Both the position numbers and the translations under genes were made by a program. The notes below the pieces were generated by a model. It ran no database searches. It saw nothing but the letters and a program-made list of their open reading frames with translations, and had not been told where the DNA came from. A stretch of DNA of 64,000 bases from CAWKDC01 sp964383495 (GTDB lineage Bacteria; Pseudomonadota; Gammaproteobacteria; JABCZS01). Below, piece by piece: positions 25,891 through 33,425 of the stretch. The stretch is taken from the NCBI GenBank assembly GCA_964383495.1, contig CAYLHG010000001.1, positions 62,001-126,000 on the forward strand, read 5' to 3'. The stretch's first letter is position 1. Each line of letters starts with the position of its first letter.

Positions 25891-26499
25891 ATGATAGCAA
25901 AAAAAATCCTCATTTTATATTATTCAGAATTAGGTGGAACGCAAATGCTAGCAGAAGCCATTGCGCAAGGCATTGAAAGTGTTTCTGAAGTGGAAGCCTG
26001 TATACGTACGGTCCCACCTGTCTATGCGTTGGGTGAAACACTACCTGCTCATCACTCTTCTGGACCTTTGTACGCGACACAAGAAGATTTAGAAAGTTGC
26101 ATTGGATTGGCCTTAGGGAGCCCTGCACGATTGGGAAACATGGCTGCGCCGCTGAAACATTTTTGGGACACAGCAGGCAGCAGTTGGGCTAACCGTGTAC
26201 TGGTTAACAAGCCTGCTTGTGTTTTTACTTCTGCAGCAAGTCATCATGGTGGCCACGAGAGCACTTTATTATCCATGATGATTCCGTTATTGCATCATGG
26301 GATGATGTTGATCGGCTGTCCTTACACGGAAAGTGCACTTGATCTTACTACAACGGGTGGAACGCCGTATGGCCCATCACATTACTCAGGTTTACACAGT
26401 AATTTACCTCTCTCGGTTGATGAAATTACAATCGCACATGCAGTAGGAAAACGCTTAGCGCAAATTGCGTTAATAATGCTTGAGTCGAAACGAATTTAA
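25891..26499 (+). CDS. wrbA: WrbA-like flavodoxin-fold NAD(P)H:quinone oxidoreductase
   Basis: A flavodoxin-fold enzyme of the WrbA family that reduces quinones with two electrons using FMN. Visible features are ILYYSELGGTQMLAEAIAQGI (phosphate-binding loop), GSPARLGNMAAPLKHFWDTA, and the family block HGGHESTLLSMMIPLLHHGM followed by TTGGTPYGPSHYSG. The ATG at 25891 is chosen over the preceding GTG, with AGGA 6 bases upstream. About 202 residues, as expected. It is divergent from acyP. Confidence 0.92.
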   Translation: MIAKKILILYYSELGGTQMLAEAIAQGIESVSEVEACIRTVPPVYALGETLPAHHSSGPLYATQEDLESCIGLALGSPARLGNMAAPLKHFWDTAGSSWANRVLVNKPACVFTSAASHHGGHESTLLSMMIPLLHHGMMLIGCPYTESALDLTTTGGTPYGPSHYSGLHSNLPLSVDEITIAHAVGKRLAQIALIMLESKRI

Positions 26500-26562
26500 G
26501 CTATACTAGGCTGAAGATTTCTCATCTTTTTACTTATTTTTACCTACCTTCAAGGAGAAACC

Positions 26563-27114
26563 ATGAAACACGCTACCCTGTTTGCCCTAGCCACAGGTTT
26601 AGGATTATCTCTTGCCGTTATGCTTTCTGGCTGCGGTGGCTCTCAGTCCAATGGAAGCAGCATGGATGACACAAGCAGCATTTCTGCACCTGCGGAAGGT
26701 AACACCATGGCTCCTTTAAACGACAATAGCGCAGCCGATACTAACGCACCAGCAACGGCACCTGCTGACGATAGCAGCGCACCGAGTAACACTACTGCAC
26801 CTGCAGCGCCTTCAGATAACAGCAGCGCACCGAGCGATACTACTACACCAGCAATGCCTTCTGATAGCAGCACAATGAATAACAGTGCAGCGCCTTCATC
26901 CGATAACAGCAATGCAACAACGGTAATACCTTCTGACAGCACCACTACAGGCAGCGCAGCACCAACCGCAGCACCGGCCTCTTCTGGTAGCAGCACCGCA
27001 CCTACCAGCAGCAGTATGGTTAATGACAGCAACGCTACCGCAGCTCAGATGATTGATCAAGCCGCCGGTAATGCTGCTACAGCAAACCCAGATACCACGC
27101 AAAACACGAAGTAA
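26563..27114 (+). CDS. Low-complexity Ser/Thr/Ala/Asn/Pro-rich lipoprotein
   Basis: The 183-residue protein begins with a lipoprotein signal ending in LSGC. Almost all of the rest is low-complexity sequence built from short units such as APSDNSSAPSD and SDSSTMNNSAAP. No folded domain is recognisable. AAGGAG lies 5 to 6 bases before the ATG. Such repeat-built surface tails can change length by slippage and may act as a flexible or shielding surface polymer. It is followed by a cluster of palindromes. Function unknown. Confidence 0.85.
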   Translation: MKHATLFALATGLGLSLAVMLSGCGGSQSNGSSMDDTSSISAPAEGNTMAPLNDNSAADTNAPATAPADDSSAPSNTTAPAAPSDNSSAPSDTTTPAMPSDSSTMNNSAAPSSDNSNATTVIPSDSTTTGSAAPTAAPASSGSSTAPTSSSMVNDSNATAAQMIDQAAGNAATANPDTTQNTK

Positions 27115-27125
27115 TGGTCTACATA

Positions 27126-27153
27126 GTAGGGGCGCATAACATGCGGCCCCTAC
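27126..27153. repeat. GGGCGCAT-type palindrome after the lipoprotein gene
   Basis: GTAGGGGC-GCAT and ATGC-GGCCCCTAC pair around a short centre, 12 bases past the stop codon. It is a member of the interspersed family and a likely transcript end. Confidence 0.7.
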
Positions 27154-27192
27154 GCCTCGAAAGACATACCTTCGAAATACACACTTCGTGAC

Positions 27193-27237
27193 AGCGCTGT
27201 AAGCGCGCAAGATCTAATCTTACGCGCTTACAGCGCT
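27193..27237. repeat. Perfect 15-bp stem hairpin
   Basis: AGCGCTGTAAGCGCG (27193-27207) and CGCGCTTACAGCGCT (27223-27237) are exact reverse complements around a 15-base AT-rich loop. It is not related in sequence to the GGGCGCAT family. There is no T-run on either side. Confidence 0.75.
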
Positions 27238-27258
27238 CTACCCTGTTATTTACTGTTA

Positions 27259-27321
27259 CCTGGGGCGACACTCGCTAACGCTCGCTTGCCCCAGGCTATC
27301 ATCTCGCAGGCCTTCGGCCTG
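27259..27321. repeat. Dispersed copy of the hairpin repeat seen at 748-944
   Basis: CCTGGGGCGACACTCGCT...GCCCCAGG (27259-27295) is the reverse complement of the long palindrome in the 748-944 repeat, with small changes. The CAGGCC-TTC-GGCCTG hairpin (27307-27321) matches the other half of that unit. This shows that the repeat is dispersed across the chromosome, not just tandem at one site. Confidence 0.75.
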
Positions 27322-27410
27322 GGTGAGTTTTCTTAGGTCCCCATGCCGCTGGCACACCTGTTACCTATGTGACGGCTCTATTCTATACAGCATCTTACAC
27401 CCTTCAGCGC

Positions 27411-27467
27411 TTACATAATGCGTTCTATCTCTTGACGACTCATGGTAAATAATGTTTCCTTTAGCAT
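27411..27467 (-). pseudogene. Remnant of a transposase N-terminus (18 codons)
   Basis: AAGGAG, then ATG at 27467, opens MLKETLFTMSRQEIERIM, which ends at a TAA. A start with TMSxxEIxR is typical of ISNCY-type transposases, which continue with a helix-turn-helix. The strong ribosome site before so short a frame fits a truncated insertion-sequence gene. It could also be a small peptide gene. Assignment is from memory of the family and is tentative. Confidence 0.4.
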
Positions 27468-27597
27468 AAGGGCTCCTTGCTTATTTGAGGGTTTAGATAC
27501 TCAAAGTGTAGCTAGGTAGCCCCTTCTTTTATCTGAATTCAGCTAGTTATAAAAAAGGGGACATTATCAATTTGCGCTTACAATCTAAAAAAAATTG

Positions 27598-27626
27598 TTG
27601 ACAGACCTATCTCCATCCTTTAGGAT
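27598..27626 (+). promoter_or_regulatory. Sigma-70 promoter of first paralogous membrane protein
   Basis: TTGACA (27598-27603) and TAGGAT (27621-27626) are 17 bases apart. The spacer and flanks are nearly the same as in the promoter at 28591-28620, so both paralogs should be expressed together. Confidence 0.75.
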
Positions 27627-27676
27627 GACGGAAACCGTGTTAATTATAACTGTGTTAATTATTTAGGAGCATCAGC

Positions 27677-28462
27677 ATGAAATCCCCCACTGCACTAGTT
27701 AAAGCCTCTCTTGATGGCCAAGCAATGCAAACTCACCCTCACTCTTCCATGTTTTTTACAGGACTATTCGGTGCGGCCGGTGCAACTCTGGCAGGTTTGA
27801 TTGCTTATAATAGCGCTGCGTTTCATGAAGTGCATAATAGCTTAGAAGGTGAAGAAGGCTACCTTTCTAATCTTAACTTTCTGGGTATGAACGATCCTCT
27901 TGTTGCTGTGCTTATTGCAGCAGGCTCTTTAATGTTAATGGCCAGTGCATATCATCAATACCGTGCCAAACCAACATACAAAAAAGGCGGAAATGGAAAT
28001 ACTGATGAGCAGGAAACCTCGTTCCCAGAAGATCATGATGTCCGCCTCAATAAAGTTTACAATTTCCACACCGCTGCCATGGTTTGCATTGGTTTATTGG
28101 CTGCTTATGGTTTAGGTGTAGGGTTTGCCGCACTGGCAGGCCACCGTCCTGATAATTTAAGCGATATTGGTTTTGACTATGACAATAAAAATGATCTTTC
28201 AGACAGCGATCAGAATAAAATCGGCGCTTACTTCATCGTATTTGCCGTTTTAGCGGTAGGCGTGGCCATCGCTGGATGGAATAGAATTGTTCCTACGGCG
28301 AAACAAACACTCCTGCAGATGACTGGTAGCGCAGCTTCAAGCGCGAACAGAAGCAGGCAGAATAGTGACACGACTGCCCCTCTCCTCGATACCAATGATG
28401 GTGCTGATGCTGACCTCGCTACATCGCAAAAGGCTGGCACCTTCGCAAGTACGACTAACTAA
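27677..28462 (+). CDS. Four-helix membrane protein, paralog A
   Basis: The 261-residue protein has four predicted membrane helices: FFTGLFGAAGATLAGLIAY, VAVLIAAGSLMLMASAY, AAMVCIGLLAAYGLGVGFAA and IGAYFIVFAVLAVGVAIAGW. Polar loops include LEGEEGYLSNLNFLGMNDP and FDYDNKNDLSDSDQNK, which looks like an acidic, possibly metal-binding, loop. The C-terminal ~50 residues are Ser/Asp-rich and not conserved in its neighbour. TTAGGAGC lies just before the ATG. It is a close paralog of the gene at 28665, which arose by tandem duplication. No known family recognised; function unknown. Confidence 0.85.
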   Translation: MKSPTALVKASLDGQAMQTHPHSSMFFTGLFGAAGATLAGLIAYNSAAFHEVHNSLEGEEGYLSNLNFLGMNDPLVAVLIAAGSLMLMASAYHQYRAKPTYKKGGNGNTDEQETSFPEDHDVRLNKVYNFHTAAMVCIGLLAAYGLGVGFAALAGHRPDNLSDIGFDYDNKNDLSDSDQNKIGAYFIVFAVLAVGVAIAGWNRIVPTAKQTLLQMTGSAASSANRSRQNSDTTAPLLDTNDGADADLATSQKAGTFASTTN

Positions 28463-28484
28463 TAGTTAAACTGCCCCCTTCCTT

Positions 28485-28528
28485 GTAGGGCGTATTATCT
28501 GGCGCAAGCCGAGATGATGCGCCCCTAC
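28485..28528. repeat. GGGCGCAT-type palindrome between the paralogs
   Basis: GTAGGGCG...GCGCCCCTAC outer arms with an inner GGCGCAAGCC segment, 23 bases past the stop of paralog A. It is an imperfect member of the interspersed family and a candidate terminator. Confidence 0.6.
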
Positions 28529-28590
28529 GAGCATAATGTAATACAACAATTCGCTGTCCCTCGCCCGCCTCCGGATCCCTAAAAAATCGC

Positions 28591-28620
28591 TTGACAGGCC
28601 TATCTCCACCCTTATAGGAT
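28591..28620 (+). promoter_or_regulatory. Sigma-70 promoter of second paralogous membrane protein
   Basis: TTGACA (28591-28596) and TAGGAT (28615-28620) are 18 bases apart. The region differs from the paralog A promoter at only a few positions over about 35 bases, while the sequence just upstream is unrelated. Confidence 0.7.
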
Positions 28621-28664
28621 GATAGAAACTGCCTTAATTATTATTTTATTAGGAGCACCAACAT

Positions 28665-29402
28665 ATGAAACGTGCAATAAGAGATTCTCTTGATGGCAAA
28701 GCAATACTAAATTACCCTTATCCCTCTCTGTTTTTTACAGGGCTGTTCGGTGCGGCCGGTGCAACTCTAGCAGGTTTGATTGCTTACAATAGTGCTGTAT
28801 TTCATGAAATGCATGATAACTTAGAAGATGAACAAGGCTACCTTTCTAATCTCAATTTTTTGGGCATGAACGATCCTGTTGTGGCTGTGCTTATTGTAGC
28901 AGGCTCTTTAATGTTAATGGCCAGTGCATATCATCAATATTGTGGTAAACCAACATTCGCAACAAGGAACAGGCTCATACCCACATACCCAGCAGAAAAG
29001 CCTCCTGAGCACATCACTAAAGCTTACAATTTCCACACCGCTGCCATGGTGTGCATTGGTTTATTGGCTGCTTATGGTTTAAGTGTAGGGTTTGCTGCAC
29101 TGGCAGGTCATCGCCCTGATGATTTAAGCGACATTGGTTTCAACTACGACAACAATAATGATCTTTCAGACAGTGATCAGAATAAACTCGGCGCTTACTT
29201 CACTGTATTTACCATTTTAGCGATAGGTGTAGTCGTCGCTGGATGGAATAGAATTGTTCCCGCAGCGAAAAATGTTTTTTATAATAGCGGAAGTTCACAG
29301 AATCGGCGTATCGCCGCCCCCAGAACAGATGATGGCCTGAGCGATCCAATGCCTGAAGGTAGTTATCAAGCAGTACCCACAATGGCGGGGAGAAACCAAT
29401 AA
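28665..29402 (+). CDS. Four-helix membrane protein, paralog B
   Basis: The 245-residue protein is closely similar to its neighbour at 27677 along the whole membrane region: identical blocks include GLFGAAGATLAGLIAYNSA, YLSNLNFLGMNDP and YNFHTAAMVCIGLLAAYG. The central cytoplasmic or periplasmic loop (near residues 100-125) and the C-terminal tail differ completely, so these parts evolve faster or were replaced. TTAGGAGC lies just before the ATG. It has its own copy of the same promoter. The family and function are not recognised. Confidence 0.85.
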   Translation: MKRAIRDSLDGKAILNYPYPSLFFTGLFGAAGATLAGLIAYNSAVFHEMHDNLEDEQGYLSNLNFLGMNDPVVAVLIVAGSLMLMASAYHQYCGKPTFATRNRLIPTYPAEKPPEHITKAYNFHTAAMVCIGLLAAYGLSVGFAALAGHRPDDLSDIGFNYDNNNDLSDSDQNKLGAYFTVFTILAIGVVVAGWNRIVPAAKNVFYNSGSSQNRRIAAPRTDDGLSDPMPEGSYQAVPTMAGRNQ

Positions 29403-29413
29403 ACGCCTCCTTG

Positions 29414-29455
29414 TAGGGCCCATGATCCCGGGTCAAGCCGGGATTATGGGCCTCT
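29414..29455. repeat. GGGCGCAT-type palindrome between convergent genes
   Basis: TAGGGCCCATGATCCCGGG and CCGGGATTATGGGCCTCTA arms, 12 bases past the paralog B stop and 13 bases before the convergent purN stop. Position fits a bidirectional terminator. Confidence 0.7.
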
Positions 29456-29467
29456 AAGGCTTGTTTT

Positions 29468-30109
29468 TCAAAAACCGATCTTAACCCCCTGCGCTCCGCA
29501 TAATACATCTCCTACATAAACACGCCCCTGTTTCAACTGCACTTTCCGTGCGGCAAACCAAGCAATCACCTGCGGATATAATTTGTGCTCCTGCATTAAT
29601 ACGCGTTTTCGCAATGTGTCTACGGTATCATACGATTTTACAGCCACTTCCGTATGCGCAATGATAGGCCCCTCATCCACCCCTTCTGCTACAAAATGCA
29701 CCGTCGCACCGTGTATTTTTTCTTTCGCTTTTAATACACGCGCATGCGTGTTCAATCCTTTATACTCGGGCAATAATGAAGGATGAATATTGATTATTTT
29801 TCCTTCAAACATGTTTACTAATCCCGCACTTAAAATGCGCATGTAGCCTGCTAATACAATTAAATCACTTTCTAATGCGCGTAATAAATTGGCTAACCGT
29901 TCATTGAATGCTACATTCGTTTCTTTAGGGTAAGGTGTTAACGCAAAGGTGGGAATACCTGCCGCTTGCGCACGTTTTAATGCAAACGCATCCGCTTGGT
30001 CGCTGACCACTGCAGAAATTTGCACAGGGCATTTATCATTGTCGATGGCATTGATGATGGCTTGCAGATTGCTTCCATTGCCGGAGGCAAGTACGATAAT
30101 GTTGAACAT
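29468..30109 (-). CDS. purN: Phosphoribosylglycinamide formyltransferase PurN
   Basis: Adds a formyl group from 10-formyl-THF to GAR in purine synthesis. The 213 residues show LASGNGSNLQAIINAI (phosphate-binding), the catalytic segment INIHPSLLPEYKGLNTH with Asn and His, and the third catalytic residue Asp in EGVDEGPII. GGAG lies 5 bases before the ATG. It follows purM with 13 bases between, a standard purMN operon. Confidence 0.97.
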   Translation of the reverse strand: MFNIIVLASGNGSNLQAIINAIDNDKCPVQISAVVSDQADAFALKRAQAAGIPTFALTPYPKETNVAFNERLANLLRALESDLIVLAGYMRILSAGLVNMFEGKIINIHPSLLPEYKGLNTHARVLKAKEKIHGATVHFVAEGVDEGPIIAHTEVAVKSYDTVDTLRKRVLMQEHKLYPQVIAWFAARKVQLKQGRVYVGDVLCGAQGVKIGF

Positions 30110-30122
30110 GTAAACTCCAACT

Positions 30123-31151
30123 TTACAAAATCACCTTGGACTCTCCTGAGGAACTCACCACCTCGCCCACGCGCCAAGCTTTTTCACCTTGAGCTAGACA
30201 ATGCGCTAATACATCGTCAACATTTTCTTGAGCCACTGCCAATATCATGCCAACACCGCAATTAAACGTACGCTGCATTTCTGATGTTTCTATTTGCCCC
30301 TGCGCCTGTATCCACTGAAATACGGTAGGCCATTCATCTGGCGTATAAGATAACGCGGCACTCATCCCTTCCGGTAAAATGCGGGGAATATTTTCCACTA
30401 ATCCACCACCCGTAATATGCGCCATACCATGTAATCGACGCGCAGCCAATAAAGGCAGTAATGTGCGCACATAAATACGTGTCGGAGCCAACAACGCTTC
30501 ATGTAACGTTTGCCCATCATCTAATGAAACTGATAAAAAAGATTTTTGTTTTTGTAAAATATGACGAATGAAAGAATAACCATTGCTGTGTGGGCCAGAA
30601 GACCCTAACGCAATCAATGCGTCGCCCACTTGTATTTGCGATCCATCTAAAATATCTTCTTTCTCTACCACCCCCACGCAAAAACCTGCCAAATCAAAAT
30701 CTTCGTTTTGATACATTCCTGGCATTTCTGCGGTTTCTCCGCCTACTAATGCACAATCTGATAGCTTTAATCCTTCCGCAATTCCCTTGATCACTTGTGT
30801 GGCTTGTAATACATTTAATTTTCCTGTGGCGTAATAGTCTAAAAAGAATAAAGGCTTCGCACCACATACAATTAAATCATTTACACACATGGCCACCAAA
30901 TCAATACCAATGGTATCTAATTTTTTTAAAGAGATTGCTAATGCCAGTTTAGTGCCTACACCATCGGTACAGGACACCAACACAGGCGCTTTGTAACCCG
31001 CCGGCATTTCGAAAAGTGCTGCAAAACCGCCAATACCCCCAAGCACACCTGGTCCTTGTGTGGCACGCGCAATGGGTTTAATGTTCTGAACAAGCGCATT
31101 TCCGGCATCAATGTTCACACCGGCATCTGCGTAAGTGGTGGGTTTGGTCAT
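30123..31151 (-). CDS. purM: Phosphoribosylformylglycinamidine cyclo-ligase PurM
   Basis: AIR synthetase, which closes the imidazole ring in purine synthesis using ATP. Signature segments are YADAGVNIDAGNALV, LVSCTDGVGTKLALA, DLVAMCVNDLIVCGAKPLFFLDYYATG and GGETAEMPGMY. I use the ATG at 31151 (MTKPTTYADAG) because AAGG lies 6 bases before it; the ATG two codons earlier is too close to that site. It is divergent from the DUF2066-hda pair. Confidence 0.97.
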   Translation of the reverse strand: MTKPTTYADAGVNIDAGNALVQNIKPIARATQGPGVLGGIGGFAALFEMPAGYKAPVLVSCTDGVGTKLALAISLKKLDTIGIDLVAMCVNDLIVCGAKPLFFLDYYATGKLNVLQATQVIKGIAEGLKLSDCALVGGETAEMPGMYQNEDFDLAGFCVGVVEKEDILDGSQIQVGDALIALGSSGPHSNGYSFIRHILQKQKSFLSVSLDDGQTLHEALLAPTRIYVRTLLPLLAARRLHGMAHITGGGLVENIPRILPEGMSAALSYTPDEWPTVFQWIQAQGQIETSEMQRTFNCGVGMILAVAQENVDDVLAHCLAQGEKAWRVGEVVSSSGESKVIL

Positions 31152-31232
31152 ATGCATCCTTAATCATTTAACTTTGCCATTATACCTTGTTTAAACCAGC
31201 AAGACACATTAAAATCAATCAGGGAGTGTGCC

Positions 31233-31952
31233 ATGATCCAATTTTATCGTTTCCTATTAACAAGTTTACTTTCTTGCTTTCTTGCTTACGCAGGTGCAGA
31301 TCCTATGTTAGAGCCCGAACCACTGACAGCACCCGCGTTAACCAGCGCACCAGAAGCCTCTGTGTTACCGGATGAATACTCAGCCCGCGTACCTGTCACG
31401 GCACGAACACCTGAAGCGCGCACCGCTGCTTTTGAAAATGGTTTAAGGCAAGTATATATGCACCTCACCGCCCATGCCGACCTAGACCGCTACCCCGCCT
31501 TAAAGCAGTCAATGACCAACGCAACTGCATGGGTAGATCAATACCAGTATCAACAAGCAGGTGATACTACTTACATGTTGATCCGTTACAATCCTGATCA
31601 AGTAAATCGCGTGTTATCAGAAGCTGATTTATCAGTTTACACAGAAGTATCAGCGCCTCTCGGCAGCGTGGCTATGCTGACAGAACCAAGTCAGATTACT
31701 TTAATTGTCACTGATCTTGATAATCTTGAGGATTATATGCGGATTGATGCCTACTTAGACACATTGCCTGGCGTCACAGATGCACAAGCAGCAGAAATCA
31801 ATATTCCGACAGCAACTTTTCAACTTACTATCACAGAACCTGTGTCTTTGTTTGAAGAAACATTGATCTCAGGACATTTTTTAGAGCCTGATCATGATTC
31901 CGATAATCCATCAGACGCTTCCACCCTTCATTACCGTTATAGCCCACCATGA
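31233..31952 (+). CDS. DUF2066-family exported protein
   Basis: A 239-residue protein with an N-terminal signal peptide (FLLTSLLSCFLAYAGA). It resembles the DUF2066 family, whose members lie between purM and hda in other gammaproteobacteria such as Pseudomonas. Typical features are YSARVPVTARTPEARTAAFENGLRQV near the mature N-terminus and a body of alternating strands and helices. The family function is unknown. GGGAG lies 7 bases before the ATG. The stop overlaps the hda ATG by four bases (ATGA), so the two are probably translated together. Confidence 0.8.
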   Translation: MIQFYRFLLTSLLSCFLAYAGADPMLEPEPLTAPALTSAPEASVLPDEYSARVPVTARTPEARTAAFENGLRQVYMHLTAHADLDRYPALKQSMTNATAWVDQYQYQQAGDTTYMLIRYNPDQVNRVLSEADLSVYTEVSAPLGSVAMLTEPSQITLIVTDLDNLEDYMRIDAYLDTLPGVTDAQAAEINIPTATFQLTITEPVSLFEETLISGHFLEPDHDSDNPSDASTLHYRYSPP

Positions 31953-32635
31953 GCACACAATTGACGTTAAGTGTGTCGCCGCGTGATGAAGCGACCTTTG
32001 ATAATTATGTCACTGATAATCATGCACTAGTTCATGATTTAAAAACCATTGCACAAGGTGCAGGAGAACATAGCTTATTTCTATTTGGGCCACCGGGAAC
32101 GGGGAAAACACACTTATTAGAAGCCACTTATATGGCAGCTTATCATGCATCACGCCAAGCGCATTTTTTGCCGTTACAACAATTATCATTAGACCCCAGT
32201 TGTTTAGAAGAACTAGAATATGCTGATCTGGTATGTCTAGACAATATACATTGTGTACTTCAACAGCGTGTGTGGGAAGAAGCTTTATTTCATTTTTTTA
32301 ATCGCGCTAAATCCTTGGGTTGCCGCATGGTATTTTCAGCAAATGCACCGTTACAATCGTTAGGTTGTTTATTGCCTGATTTACAATCGCGTTTAGCTTG
32401 GGGGTTGATTTACGGTGTTAAATCACCCACCGATGATGAGCGACGCACTATTTTACAACGGCGTGCGCAAAAGCGCGGACTGCGGTTGTCCGACGCAGTG
32501 GTGAATTATTTGATGCATCATTATTCGAGAAATATCGGGGAATTATTAGCTGCATTGGATAAACTTGATCGCGCTTCATTGATGTTGAAGCAGGGGATTA
32601 CAATCGGATTGGTGAAGGCAGTGCTGGGTGTGTAA
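31949..32635 (+). CDS. hda: DnaA regulatory inactivator Hda
   Basis: Hda, with the DNA clamp, triggers ATP hydrolysis by DnaA to limit re-initiation. The 228 residues resemble the DnaA AAA+ core: TFDNYV start, Walker A GPPGTGKTHLL (near residues 46-56), LVCLDNIH (Walker B), SANAPLQSL, and LIYGVKSPTDDERRTILQ. It lacks the DnaA DNA-binding domain, as expected. The N-terminal QLTLSV segment resembles the family's clamp-binding motif (QL-L). A palindrome directly follows the stop. Confidence 0.93.
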   Translation: MSTQLTLSVSPRDEATFDNYVTDNHALVHDLKTIAQGAGEHSLFLFGPPGTGKTHLLEATYMAAYHASRQAHFLPLQQLSLDPSCLEELEYADLVCLDNIHCVLQQRVWEEALFHFFNRAKSLGCRMVFSANAPLQSLGCLLPDLQSRLAWGLIYGVKSPTDDERRTILQRRAQKRGLRLSDAVVNYLMHHYSRNIGELLAALDKLDRASLMLKQGITIGLVKAVLGV

Positions 32636-32640
32636 TTCGT

Positions 32641-32683
32641 GGGCGCATACTTGTCCCGGGCTTGGCCCGGGATTATGCGCCCC
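32641..32683. repeat. GGGCGCAT-type palindrome between hda and a convergent gene
   Basis: GGGCGCATACTTGTCCCGGG and CCCGGGATTATGCGCCCC arms form a long, GC-rich hairpin, 6 bases past the hda stop and 15 bases from the convergent gene's stop. It is one of the best-formed members of the family. Confidence 0.8.
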
Positions 32684-32697
32684 GCCAAAGACGCCAT

Positions 32698-32991
32698 CTA
32701 GTGCTTTACATAAAACACACACGGCTTATACACATCTTTCGACTCAATCACATGATCAACCAATTCATCAGGATGCAAGAAAATAATATGCCCGCCCTCT
32801 GCATCACTTGTTAAATAAAATTCTGCATCTTCCATCACATCAAAGTGATCAGCCGGCAGCGCGTTGACTCCATTCCGTTTTAATTGTGCTTTCCATGCAG
32901 CCTCTGCTTCTTCTTCACTTTGTGCAAAAACATACCCTTGTAATGTATGCTTGAAAGACGCTTTATAAACTTGCCAATGGTATACCATCAT
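32698..32991 (-). CDS. Small acidic protein of unknown function
   Basis: A 97-residue soluble protein, MMVYHWQVYKASFKHTLQG at the start, then a helix SEEEAEAAWKAQLKRNG and several short strands (AEFYLTSD, HIIFLHPDEL). No signal peptide or known motif. It starts three bases after the stop of the exported protein upstream, so the two form an operon. The pattern suggests a small alpha/beta protein; function unknown. Confidence 0.75.
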   Translation of the reverse strand: MMVYHWQVYKASFKHTLQGYVFAQSEEEAEAAWKAQLKRNGVNALPADHFDVMEDAEFYLTSDAEGGHIIFLHPDELVDHVIESKDVYKPCVFYVKH

Positions 32992-32994
32992 TTT

Positions 32995-33303
32995 CTACCA
33001 GGTTAAAAGTTGCCATTGAGCATCGGTATTGGTTTCATCACTGTTATCTAAAGGATCTGGATGCTCGTCCCCGCTTGGAATAATAGCGTAAGGCTCCCCT
33101 ATTCTAGGGTTCACCATTTCCGCTCTTTGTCCTCGCTCTGTCACGTAAGGCTCTAGTAAAGGAGGTTTTTTTTGCTCGGGAATTTCAAGTTTAACGGGAG
33201 GCGCGCTGTTATCCGTTTCCTTAGCTAAAGGCACTTCTGTGGAAGAAGCTGCCAACAGGACTGCTCCATATAATAAACTCGCTAACAGCACAGCATATCT
33301 CAT
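32995..33303 (-). CDS. Exported DUF2782-like protein
   Basis: A 102-residue protein with a clear signal peptide (LLASLLYGAVLLAASS). The C-terminal part, TERGQRAEMVNPRIGEPYAI then DAQWQLLTW, resembles DUF2782 proteins, which carry a GxxxxEYRxNG...YYL core and end in a W-hydrophobic-W motif. The middle is Pro/Lys/Glu-rich. AAGGAG lies 8 bases before the ATG. Function unknown; the family assignment is from pattern similarity. Confidence 0.7.
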   Translation of the reverse strand: MRYAVLLASLLYGAVLLAASSTEVPLAKETDNSAPPVKLEIPEQKKPPLLEPYVTERGQRAEMVNPRIGEPYAIIPSGDEHPDPLDNSDETNTDAQWQLLTW

Positions 33304-33425
33304 TATTTTAACTCCTTCAGCTGCCCCTCTTTAATCAAAGAGCGCGTTACTACTATTAACTTTACTGACATATATAAAGCATAGCACAGGGGTTTTAATT
33401 TGCATCCCAGTTCCCGAGCATATCC

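Larger units (their letters stand above)
27115..27676. other. 562-bp intergenic stretch rich in palindromes and a transposase scar
   Basis: It holds three hairpin elements (27126-27153, 27193-27237, 27259-27321), an 18-codon transposase-like remnant on the minus strand (27411-27467), and the promoter of the membrane-protein gene at 27598-27626. The mixture suggests a spot that has received and lost mobile DNA. Confidence 0.6.

Noticed and set aside
26643..27210. Minus-strand Leu/Val- and Cys-rich frames across the lipoprotein gene
   Set aside because: They are shadows of low-complexity Ser/Thr/Ala codons, with no ribosome site.
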